39,805 nucleotides of DNA, from positions 1 through 39,805 of the forward strand of contig JBBDJG010000007.1 in NCBI GenBank assembly GCA_040880005.1, read 5' to 3'. Source of the stretch: JBBDJG01 sp040880005 (lineage in GTDB: Bacteria; Actinomycetota; Thermoleophilia; Solirubrobacterales; JBBDJG01). Below the pieces are notes generated by a model. The model saw only the letters and a program-made list of their open reading frames with translations. It had not been told where the DNA came from and searched no databases. Both the position numbers and the translations under genes were made by a program. Positions 33,972 through 39,805 of this stretch are shown here, in pieces; the stretch's first letter is position 1; every line of letters begins with the position of its first letter.

Positions 33972-34130
33972 GGGCCTATCCCGATAGGGAGTTGCGGCAA
34001 TCTCCCTGCTGAAACCCCTCGCTGGTCGTCGTCTTCGGATTCGCCAATGCAACCAGCATCGGCTCATCCTCATCCTCGCCCAGCTCGGGTTTCGCCGGGA
34101 GATCACCACACCCCTACCGGGATAGGCCCT
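33971..34130. mobile_element. MITE-like hairpin element, 160 bp
   Basis: The ends are 19-bp inverted repeats with one mismatch: 33971-33989 (AGGGCCTATCCCGATAGGG) and 34112-34130. Inside, three more blocks pair in the same order (34000-34006 with 34097-34103, 34011-34017 with 34087-34093, 34021-34025 with 34080-34084), so the unit could fold into one long stem. It encodes nothing. No clear target-site duplication is visible. This is what a non-autonomous transposable element looks like, but a conserved terminator structure is possible. Confidence 0.5.
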
Positions 34131-34199
34131 AGGTGTTCCATGGGCCTGGTGTAGAGAAGACACAGACAATCGCAAGAATCCTCCCCAACAGACGCTGAG

Positions 34200-34221
34200 C
34201 CGGCCGCGCCCCCGCGGCCGG
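34200..34221. terminator. Very stable GC hairpin next to the assembly gap
   Basis: CCGGCCGCG (34200-34208) and CGCGGCCGG (34213-34221) pair perfectly around a CCCC loop. It lies between the HtrA gene and trpF and directly abuts the N run. It could act as a terminator without T-tract. It may also have caused the sequencing gap. Confidence 0.35.
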
Positions 34222-34231
34222 NNNNNNNNNN
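34222..34231. other. Assembly gap (10 Ns)
   Basis: Ten undetermined bases stand between a GC hairpin and a run of Cs. The true length is unknown, so distances across it should not be trusted. Confidence 0.98.
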
Positions 34232-34293
34232 CCCCCCCGGGCCGGCCTCGGCTGATGGCAGTCGCCCGTGCGGGTCACGGAGCGCGCTTGATC

Positions 34294-34299
34294 TACGAT
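34294..34299 (+). promoter_or_regulatory. -10 box of trpF-trpB-trpA
   Basis: TACGAT lies 9 nt before the trpF GTG at 34309. It indicates that trpFBA is transcribed independently from hisIE-trpEGDC. Confidence 0.45.
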
Positions 34300-34308
34300 T
34301 GATCGGGC

Positions 34309-34947
34309 GTGTCAACGAAAGTCAAGATCTGCGGGGTGACGCGCCTCGAGGATGCCGAGCTGGCCGCGGCGGGCGGTGCGTGGGCGATCGGCGTCGTGAT
34401 GTGGGATGGCAGCCCGAGGCGCTGTCCACCGGATGACGCCGCCGAGATCGCGCAGGCATTGCGGCGCAGAGTCGAAGTCGCCGGCGTGTTCGTCAACGCG
34501 GCGCTCGATGAGCTGGTGGCGACCGCGGATGCGATACCGCTGACGATGCTGCAGCTCCACGGAGATGAGGGCCCGGCCTACTGTGCCGAGGCGGCGCGCG
34601 CCACGGGACTCAAGATCATCAAGGCGACGCAGGTGCGCAACGCCGCCTCGGTGCGCGACCTGGCAACGTTCAAGACCGACTTCCATCTGCTGGATGCACA
34701 CGCGGAGCACGCGCCCGGCGGAACCGGCGAACGCTTCGACTGGTCGTTGGCGGCGGGGCATCCGTCCCGGCCGCCGGTGATTCTCGCGGGCGGGCTGCGA
34801 GCGGACAACGTGGCCGAGGGGATCTCCGCGGTGCGACCGTTCGCCGTTGACACCGCGAGCGGGACCGAGTCGTCGCCCGGCATCAAGGACCCCGATCTGA
34901 TGAAAGCGTTCTTCGAGTCCGTGCACGACGCGGCGGTGAGTGCCTGA
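34309..34947 (+). CDS. trpF: Phosphoribosylanthranilate isomerase
   Basis: This encodes a 212-residue TIM-barrel enzyme. The catalytic Cys is in VKICGVT (Cys8) and the catalytic Asp in FHLLDAHAEH. VGVFVNA-type segments (VAGVFVNAALDEL), LQLHGDE and LAGGLRADNVAEGI complete the family set. The start is GTG 34309. Its stop overlaps the trpB ATG by one base. Confidence 0.93.
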   Translation: MSTKVKICGVTRLEDAELAAAGGAWAIGVVMWDGSPRRCPPDDAAEIAQALRRRVEVAGVFVNAALDELVATADAIPLTMLQLHGDEGPAYCAEAARATGLKIIKATQVRNAASVRDLATFKTDFHLLDAHAEHAPGGTGERFDWSLAAGHPSRPPVILAGGLRADNVAEGISAVRPFAVDTASGTESSPGIKDPDLMKAFFESVHDAAVSA

Positions 34948-36122
34948 TGGCGGCACGACCCGAGCTGGAGCGACGCTTCGGTCGCTACGGGGGTCGCTAC
35001 GTGCCGGAAACGCTGATGCCGGCGCTGGACGAGCTCGAGCACGCATGGGCTACGGCGAGCCAAGACCCCAATTTTCAGGAGCGGCTCGATCGGTTGCTGC
35101 GCGACTACGTGGGGCGACCCTCTCCGCTCTACGAGGCCGAGCGGCTTTCGCAGCATTGCGGATCGACCGTGCTGTTGAAACGAGAGGATCTCAATCACAC
35201 GGGAGCGCACAAGATCAACAACGCGCTCGGTCAGACTCTGCTGGCCCAGCGCATGGGCAAGCGGCGGATCATCGCCGAGACGGGCGCCGGGCAGCACGGA
35301 GTCGCAACCGCGACGGCCTGCGCCTTGCTGGGGCTCGAGTGCGTCGTCTACATGGGAACCGAGGACATGCGACGCCAGAAGCCCAACGTCGAGCGGATGG
35401 AGCTGCTCGGTGCGACGGTCGAGCCCGTCGAGGCCGGTGCCCGCACGCTCAAGGAGGCCGTGAGCGCGGCGATACGCGACTGGGTGACGAACGTCACCAC
35501 GACTCACTACGTGATCGGGTCGGTCGTTGGGCCCGCTCCTTATCCGGCACTCGTGCGCGATCTTCAACGCGTGATCGGCGACGAGGCGCGAGTCCAGGTG
35601 CGCGAGCGCCTCGGCCGCCTGCCCGACCGCGTCGTCGCCTGCGTGGGTGGCGGCAGCAACTCGATCGGCACGTTCGTGCCGTTCCTCGACGACAGAGAGG
35701 TCGAGCTGGTTGGTGTCGAGGCGGGCGGCGAGGGGATCGAATCCGGCCATCACGGAGCTTCTCTCACGGCGGGAAGCGAGGGAGTGCTGCATGGAACGCT
35801 GTCGTCGATCCTTCAGGACGCGGACGGTCAGATCGTCGAGGCGCACTCGGTCTCCGCCGGGCTCGACTATCCCGGCGTGGGTCCGGAGCACGCCTACCTG
35901 CGCGACACGGGACGCGTGCGCTACGAGTCGGTCACCGACGCCGAGGCGCTGGCCGCGTTCCGTGAGTTGTCGCGCCTGGAAGGAATCATCCCCGCACTCG
36001 AGTCGGCGCACGCGATCGCGTGGGTGGTCGCCAATCCGGCGCCGAAGCGGGATGCGCTCACGCTCGTGTGTTTGAGCGGACGCGGTGACAAAGACCTCGA
36101 AGAAGTGCTCGCGAAGGGCTAA
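34947..36122 (+). CDS. trpB: Tryptophan synthase beta chain
   Basis: This encodes a 391-residue PLP enzyme that joins indole to serine. The PLP Lys is Lys89 in LNHTGAHKINN. AETGAGQHGVATATACA, CVGGGSNSIGTF (phosphate-binding Gly loop) and SAGLDYPGVGPEHAYL are present. The start GGRYVPETLMPALDELE fits the TrpB1 type that works with TrpA. TGATG couples it to trpF. Confidence 0.96.
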   Translation: MAARPELERRFGRYGGRYVPETLMPALDELEHAWATASQDPNFQERLDRLLRDYVGRPSPLYEAERLSQHCGSTVLLKREDLNHTGAHKINNALGQTLLAQRMGKRRIIAETGAGQHGVATATACALLGLECVVYMGTEDMRRQKPNVERMELLGATVEPVEAGARTLKEAVSAAIRDWVTNVTTTHYVIGSVVGPAPYPALVRDLQRVIGDEARVQVRERLGRLPDRVVACVGGGSNSIGTFVPFLDDREVELVGVEAGGEGIESGHHGASLTAGSEGVLHGTLSSILQDADGQIVEAHSVSAGLDYPGVGPEHAYLRDTGRVRYESVTDAEALAAFRELSRLEGIIPALESAHAIAWVVANPAPKRDALTLVCLSGRGDKDLEEVLAKG

Positions 36123-36125
36123 GTC

Positions 36126-36947
36126 TTGGTGGAATCGGGAACGCAGACCGTGGGCATCGCCGCCGCCTTCCGCACAGATGGCGCGCGCCCCAAGTTGATG
36201 CCCTATCTGATGGGCGGGTTTCCGGACCTGGCGACCTCGCTTCGCGTTGGTGAGGCCTACGCGGAGGCCGGCGCCGACCTGGTCGAGCTGGGTGTGCCGT
36301 TCTCGGATCCGCTGGCCGACGGCCCGGCGATTCAGGCCGCGGGCGAAACCGCACTACGGGCTGGCGCGACGCTGGAACGGGTGCTGGAGCAAGTCGCACG
36401 TCCCCTGAGCCAACGACTGCCGGTGGTGCTGATGTGTTACCTGAACCCGGTCCTGCACCGCGGGCTCGAGTCTGCGATCGCCGACATGGCAAAGCATGGC
36501 GTCACCGGCTTGATCGTTCCGGACCTGCCGGCCCGGGAGGCCGGCGACGTAAGAGCGATGTGCGACGAGCTCGGTGTCGCGCTCGTCCCGCTGGTCGCTC
36601 CCACCACGCCGCCCGAGGAGATCGACTGGATCGCCTCGCGGGCGAGAGGCTTCGTATATGTCGTCTCGGTCACCGGCGTTACCGGCGAGCGCGCCGAGCT
36701 TCCCGCCGGGCTGGGAGAGGTGGTCGCGCGTGCCAAGGCCGCCGCAAGTGTTCCGGTTGCGGTCGGCTTCGGCGTCGCTACGGCCGAGCAGGCGGCCGAG
36801 GTCGGCAAGGTTGCCGACGGCGTGATAGTCGGCAGCCGGTTGGTGCGGGCGATAGCGGGCGCCGCCGACCTCGACTCCGGCCTGGCGGAGGTACGGGACG
36901 TGCTCGGCTCGATGGCACAGGCTCTACGGGACCCCGGCATCGGCTAA
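36126..36947 (+). CDS. trpA: Tryptophan synthase alpha chain
   Basis: This encodes a 273-residue TIM-barrel enzyme that releases indole from indole-3-glycerol phosphate. The catalytic Glu lies in LVELGVPFSDPLADGP and the catalytic Asp in IVPDLPAREA. LMCYLNPVL, VYVVSVTGVTGER and VAVGFGVATAEQ are also standard. The start is TTG 36126 (or GTG 36129), 3 nt after trpB. Its stop TAA at 36945-36947 overlaps the -10 box of the next promoter. Confidence 0.94.
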   Translation: MVESGTQTVGIAAAFRTDGARPKLMPYLMGGFPDLATSLRVGEAYAEAGADLVELGVPFSDPLADGPAIQAAGETALRAGATLERVLEQVARPLSQRLPVVLMCYLNPVLHRGLESAIADMAKHGVTGLIVPDLPAREAGDVRAMCDELGVALVPLVAPTTPPEEIDWIASRARGFVYVVSVTGVTGERAELPAGLGEVVARAKAAASVPVAVGFGVATAEQAAEVGKVADGVIVGSRLVRAIAGAADLDSGLAEVRDVLGSMAQALRDPGIG

Positions 36948-37016
36948 TCTGGAACATATGGCCGGCTTCGCCGGACACCTCAGTCTCGAGCGTCCGCCTG
37001 CGGCGGCCGCCAAGAA
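36945..37016 (+). promoter_or_regulatory. Promoter and two-hairpin leader (repeat copy 2)
   Basis: A -10 box TAATCT (36945-36950) is followed by 9 nt and then the leader from 36960. Hairpin 1 is GCCGGC-TTC-GCCGG (36961-36974), the linker contains CACCTCAGTC, and hairpin 2 is CCGCC-TGC-GGCGG (36994-37006). Compared with the lepA copy, A-T pairing in hairpin 2 is replaced by G-C on both sides. The GGCGG arm stands 13 nt before ATG 37020, the same distance as GGTGG from the lepA ATG. Confidence 0.55.
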
Positions 37017-37172
37017 ATGATGGCGATCTTCCTCGCAACAACTCTCGGCATGTGCGCCTTCGTCGTCACGTGGTCGCTCGGGCTGGCGGCCGATGTGGGC
37101 GGACTGATTGCGCTGGCCTTCGTTGGGATCGGCATCCTGATTCACATGGCGATGCCGACCGCCGAGAACTAG
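37017..37172 (+). CDS. Small two-helix membrane protein
   Basis: This encodes a 51-residue protein starting MMAIFLATTLGMC, or 50 residues if ATG 37020 is used. It has two hydrophobic helices, at about residues 3-22 and 27-46, joined by a short AADVGG turn, and ends in MPTAEN. It has no charged residues inside the helices. I infer that it is a real gene because it has its own promoter and leader, stands directly behind trpA and has clean codon use. Its function is unknown; no family is recognised with confidence. The alignment of the leader favours ATG 37020. Confidence 0.6.
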   Translation: MMAIFLATTLGMCAFVVTWSLGLAADVGGLIALAFVGIGILIHMAMPTAEN

Positions 37173-37205
37173 AGCCCACCCGTATCCCGCGCCGCGGTGA
37201 TGTGC

Positions 37206-37230
37206 ATTTTGGTTGCTCTGCAACCAAAAT
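37206..37230. terminator. Perfect hairpin between convergent genes
   Basis: ATTTTGGTTG (37206-37215) and CAACCAAAAT (37221-37230) pair perfectly around the loop CTCTG, in the 88-nt gap between the small membrane gene and pfkA. It is AT-rich compared with its surroundings. No separate T-tract follows on either strand. A bidirectional terminator is the likeliest role. Confidence 0.5.
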
Positions 37231-37260
37231 CAACAGCACCGTAACCGCACGTGGGGGCAG

Positions 37261-38292
37261 TTAGCCGAAAAACACCTCGGCCGTCGCATACAGTTCGGGA
37301 TCGACGAGCTTCAGCTCCTTGGTCGCGTCCTCGATCGGAACCCTGACGATTCCGGTGCCCTGCAGCGCGACCATCTTTCCGAAATCTCTGTTCTCGACGG
37401 CGTCGATCGCCGCCACTCCGAACCGCGTGGCCAGCACGCGGTCGAAGGCGGTCGGCGTGCCGCCGCGCTGGACGTGTCCGAGAATCGTCATGCGGGTTTC
37501 GTAGCCGGTGCGCTGCTCGATCTCCCGCTCGAGGAAGGGCGCGATTCCGCCCAAACGCACGTGGCCGAACGAGTCGGTTTTCTGGGACTGGGCGAATTCC
37601 GCGCCGTCTTTGGGCACTGCTCCCTCAGCTGCCACGACGATCGAGAACGTGTGGCCGCGCTCGTGCCGGCGCGTGATGCGCGCGCAGGTCTCGCTGACGT
37701 CGAATGGGCGTTCGGGCACGATTATCGCGTCAGCTCCGCCGGCGAGACCCGAGTAGGTGGCGATCCAGCCCGTGTGCCGCCCCATCACCTCCACGACGAT
37801 CACCCGGTTGTGCGACTCCGCGGTCGTGTGCACTCGGTCTATCGCGTCCGTGCATATCTGTACCGCCGTATGAAAGCCAAACGTGAAGTCGGTGGCGCTG
37901 AGGTCGTTGTCGATCGTTTTCGGCACGCCGACGATGTTGGCGCCCTCCTGTCCGAGTTGGTTGGCCACGCCCAGCGTGTCCTCGCCTCCGATCGCGATCA
38001 GGACGTCGATCTGCTCGCGCCCGAGTGTGTCCACGGCCTTTTGTGAGCCGCCTTCGACCTTGTAGGGGTTGGTGCGCGACGTGCCGAGGATCGTGCCACC
38101 GCGGTGGAGAATTCCGGCCGTGTTGGAGGCATTGAGCTCGACTGTCTCGCCGTCGAGCACACCGGCCCAGCCGTTGCGGAAACCGACGATCTCGTGGCCG
38201 TACTGGTTGATGCCCTTGCGCACGACCGCGCGGATGACGGCGTTGAGCCCCGGACAGTCGCCGCCGCCGGTGAGGATTCCAATGCGCGCCAT
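37261..38292 (-). CDS. pfkA: 6-phosphofructokinase, probably PPi-dependent
   Basis: This encodes a 343-residue enzyme of glycolysis. GILTGGGDCPGLNAVIR is the phosphoryl-donor loop. Catalytic Asp128 lies in PKTIDND (124-130). In ATP-dependent enzymes the donor motif reads GGDGS/T and a Gly precedes TIDND; here these are GGEDT (102-106) and Lys125. Asp and Lys at these positions mark PPi-dependent and related enzymes. MGRHTGWIA and HVQRGGTPTAFDR bind fructose 6-phosphate. It starts at ATG 38292 with a leaderless-type promoter and runs convergent to the trp side. Confidence 0.92.
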   Translation of the reverse strand: MARIGILTGGGDCPGLNAVIRAVVRKGINQYGHEIVGFRNGWAGVLDGETVELNASNTAGILHRGGTILGTSRTNPYKVEGGSQKAVDTLGREQIDVLIAIGGEDTLGVANQLGQEGANIVGVPKTIDNDLSATDFTFGFHTAVQICTDAIDRVHTTAESHNRVIVVEVMGRHTGWIATYSGLAGGADAIIVPERPFDVSETCARITRRHERGHTFSIVVAAEGAVPKDGAEFAQSQKTDSFGHVRLGGIAPFLEREIEQRTGYETRMTILGHVQRGGTPTAFDRVLATRFGVAAIDAVENRDFGKMVALQGTGIVRVPIEDATKELKLVDPELYATAEVFFG

Positions 38293-38298
38293 CGGCGC

Positions 38299-38304
38299 AT
38301 CCTA
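38299..38304 (-). promoter_or_regulatory. -10 box of pfkA
   Basis: TAGGAT on the minus strand lies 6 nt before the ATG at 38292. It is back to back with the promoter of the lipoprotein gene (38331-38336). Confidence 0.45.
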
Positions 38305-38330
38305 TGGCAGCGGCAACCGGGAAGGACCAA

Positions 38331-38336
38331 TACAAT
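38331..38336 (+). promoter_or_regulatory. -10 box of the substrate-binding lipoprotein gene
   Basis: TACAAT lies 10 nt before the GTG at 38347, so the transcript would have a leader of only a few bases. Confidence 0.45.
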
Positions 38337-38346
38337 CGCGCGCTCC

Positions 38347-39633
38347 GTGGTCAGCACTCGGTTTTCCTCCACCTTCCGTCGTAGCGGGCTACCGTTGACT
38401 GCTGCGCTCACGGCTCTTGCGATGCTCGTGGTGGGCTGCAGCGCCGACCAGAGCACCGGCGGTCGCATCGGCGGGGAGTTCGCGACTGTCTTTTCGAGCC
38501 TTCCGCTCCAGGGTCCGCATTCTGCGGAGGCACGTGACATCCTCAACGCCGAGAAGCTCGCATTGCGTGACGCGGGAGGGCGGGCCGGCAAGTTCAAGAT
38601 CAATCTCGCGTTTGCCGACGACTCGACGGCCCGCGGCTCAGATGGAACGCCAGGGTGGAACGCCGACAAGACCGCGGGCAACGCACGCGCCGCCGTACAG
38701 AACTTGCGCACGATCGCCTACGTTGGCGACTTCGACTCGAGCGCGACCGCCGTCTCCCTGCCGATTACCAACGGCGCCGGCATCCCCCAGGTCAGCCCCG
38801 CCTCGACTGCCGTCGGCCTGAGCCGACCCGCGACCGGCGCCGAGAAGGGCGAACCCGACAAGTACTATCCGTCCGGCGACCAGACGTTCGCTCGCGTCGT
38901 GCCCGCCTCCGACGTCCAAGCTTCGGCGGCGGCACGCTGGGCCAAGCGGCTCGGAGCCAAGCGGGTGTACCTGCTCGGCGACAAGAGCCCGGAAGGCAAC
39001 GGTTTGATCGAGCAGTTCCGCGCCCAGGCGAGCAGGATTGGACTTGTGATCGTGGATCAGAAGACGATGGATCCACGCGCAGCCGACTACACCGAGCTTG
39101 CAAAGGAGATCGCGGACACGAACCCCGACACGCTCTACTTCGGCAGCGGAGCGAACAGCAACGCGCTCGCACTGTGGCGGGACCTCGGTGCCACCATGCC
39201 GGACTTGCGACTGGTCGGCTCGGATGGCCTGCTGGAGCCCCAGTTCTACGAGAAGCTGGGTTCGACAGCCGGCAACACGTACATAACCTCCAGCGTTCAG
39301 GATCCACGGCAGCTCCCACCGTCGGGCAAGCGCTTCGCGCGTCGCTACGAGCGCGAATTCGGGTCCAACCCGGGGCCGTACGCCGCTTACGGATACACGA
39401 CGATGTCGCTGGTGCTGGACGCGATCGGCCGCGCGGGCGCGAAAGCGGACCAGCGACAGAAGGTGGTCGATGCGCTGATGGCGACTCGCGACTTCGACAG
39501 CCCGGTGGGCAGGTTCTCGATCGACGCGAATGGCGACACGTCGCTCGATCGCATCGCCGGCTACCGAATTGCGGGCCGCTCGCCGATGTTCACGGCTGCG
39601 TTGCGCGGCGAGCGAGCGCCCGACCAAGAATAG
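38347..39633 (+). CDS. Branched-chain amino-acid-type substrate-binding lipoprotein
   Basis: This encodes a 428-residue periplasmic-binding-type protein (peripla_BP_6 / Leu-Ile-Val-binding family). Its signal peptide ends in the lipobox LVVGC at about residue 30, so it is anchored to the membrane by lipid. SSLPLQGPHSAEARDILNAE, AAVQNLRTIAYVGDFDSSAT, ASTAVGL and the FARVVPASDVQASAAARWA segment give the two lobes. GSDGLLEPQFYEKLG and YAAYGYTTMSLVLDAI follow. It has no ABC permease or ATPase next to it in this window. The ligand is unknown. GTG 38347 is preferred to the long upstream frame, which is antisense to pfkA. Confidence 0.85.
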   Translation: MVSTRFSSTFRRSGLPLTAALTALAMLVVGCSADQSTGGRIGGEFATVFSSLPLQGPHSAEARDILNAEKLALRDAGGRAGKFKINLAFADDSTARGSDGTPGWNADKTAGNARAAVQNLRTIAYVGDFDSSATAVSLPITNGAGIPQVSPASTAVGLSRPATGAEKGEPDKYYPSGDQTFARVVPASDVQASAAARWAKRLGAKRVYLLGDKSPEGNGLIEQFRAQASRIGLVIVDQKTMDPRAADYTELAKEIADTNPDTLYFGSGANSNALALWRDLGATMPDLRLVGSDGLLEPQFYEKLGSTAGNTYITSSVQDPRQLPPSGKRFARRYEREFGSNPGPYAAYGYTTMSLVLDAIGRAGAKADQRQKVVDALMATRDFDSPVGRFSIDANGDTSLDRIAGYRIAGRSPMFTAALRGERAPDQE

Positions 39634-39681
39634 GTCTGCGGCGTCCGTAGGACGACGCTCCAGCATGAGGGGGGATCGAAG

Positions 39682-39746
39682 GGGGCGGTAGCCCCTCGTT
39701 GTTCGACGTGAAGGGTGAACGGGGTCGAGGGGGACGGATAGTCCCC
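39682..39746. repeat. Two similar hairpins in tandem
   Basis: GGGGC-GGTA-GCCCC (39682-39695) and GGGGAC-GGATA-GTCCCC (39730-39746) have nearly the same stem and loop, and flanking bases are alike (ATCGAAGG and GTCGAGGG). They follow the lipoprotein gene. They may be part of a structured RNA or repeat that continues beyond the window, or a terminator pair. Confidence 0.35.
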
Positions 39747-39765
39747 GCGTTTATCTGAACGTCGA

Positions 39766-39781
39766 GCCTCTTGCAAGAGGC
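39766..39781. terminator. Short palindromic hairpin
   Basis: GCCTCTTGCAAGAGGC is a perfect 16-nt palindrome about 130 nt past the lipoprotein gene stop. It could be a terminator or part of the repeat region before the window end. No T-tract follows. Confidence 0.3.
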
Positions 39782-39805
39782 GATTGGCAGCAACCGTTGG
39801 GCGGC

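Noticed and set aside
34237..34280. Third copy of the lepA leader repeat before trpF
   Set aside because: Only the first bases and a CAGTC match; the linker is absent and it lies upstream of, not downstream of, the trpF -10 box.
38104..38346. Upstream extension of the substrate-binding lipoprotein
   Set aside because: It is antisense to pfkA and would bury the lipoprotein signal; GTG 38347 gives a proper signal peptide.

Overview
This window is a chromosomal segment of a high-GC bacterium, most likely an actinobacterium of the Thermoleophilia/Solirubrobacterales type. That placement is inferred from the GC-rich coding sequence, frequent GTG and TTG starts, many start codons placed 6-10 nt after a TANNNT -10 box (leaderless transcription), a phosphofructokinase with PPi-type residues and the mix of housekeeping genes. 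No rRNA gene is present to confirm it. A run of 10 Ns at 34222-34231 marks an assembly gap.

Layout. 1-4710 is an accessory-looking stretch with less GC-rich sequence: a small membrane protein, an archaemetzincin-like protein without its zinc site, a tRNA-like remnant, a multi-pass membrane protein, a two-gene operon (Lys-rich small protein plus HEAT-repeat protein) and a cupin. 5119-8265 (minus) is a DUF1800-DUF1501-cupredoxin export operon. 8383-19224 is housekeeping: leuS, a cupin, comEA-comEC-holA, rpsT (minus), murJ and lepA. 19234-19907 (minus) is a VapBC/Phd-type toxin-antitoxin pair. 20056-20912 holds two MaoC-type hydratase genes that overlap. 20969-28053 is hrcA-dnaJ-prmA-mtaB-yqeY-phoH-ybeY-era, tightly packed and often overlapping. 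28079-32644 is hisIE-trpE-trpG-trpD-trpC. An HtrA-type protease gene and a 160-bp hairpin element separate it from trpF-trpB-trpA (34309-36947). A 50-51 aa membrane protein gene follows, then a convergent pfkA (minus), then a divergent lipoprotein gene of the branched-chain amino-acid binding family.

How the genes fit together. The trp genes make a complete chorismate-to-tryptophan route in two transcription units. comEA/comEC are DNA-uptake proteins beside the DNA polymerase III delta subunit. hrcA/dnaJ are the heat-shock block. prmA, mtaB, ybeY, era, lepA and rpsT all act on the ribosome or tRNA.

The least explained signal is a promoter-plus-leader element found twice, before lepA and before the small membrane protein gene after trpA. 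Its two copies share two hairpins, and the second hairpin carries compensatory base changes. Other points of interest are the 160-bp MITE-like hairpin, the inactive metzincin, the probable CTG start of vapC, the operator that overlaps the vapB promoter, and the widespread leaderless promoters.
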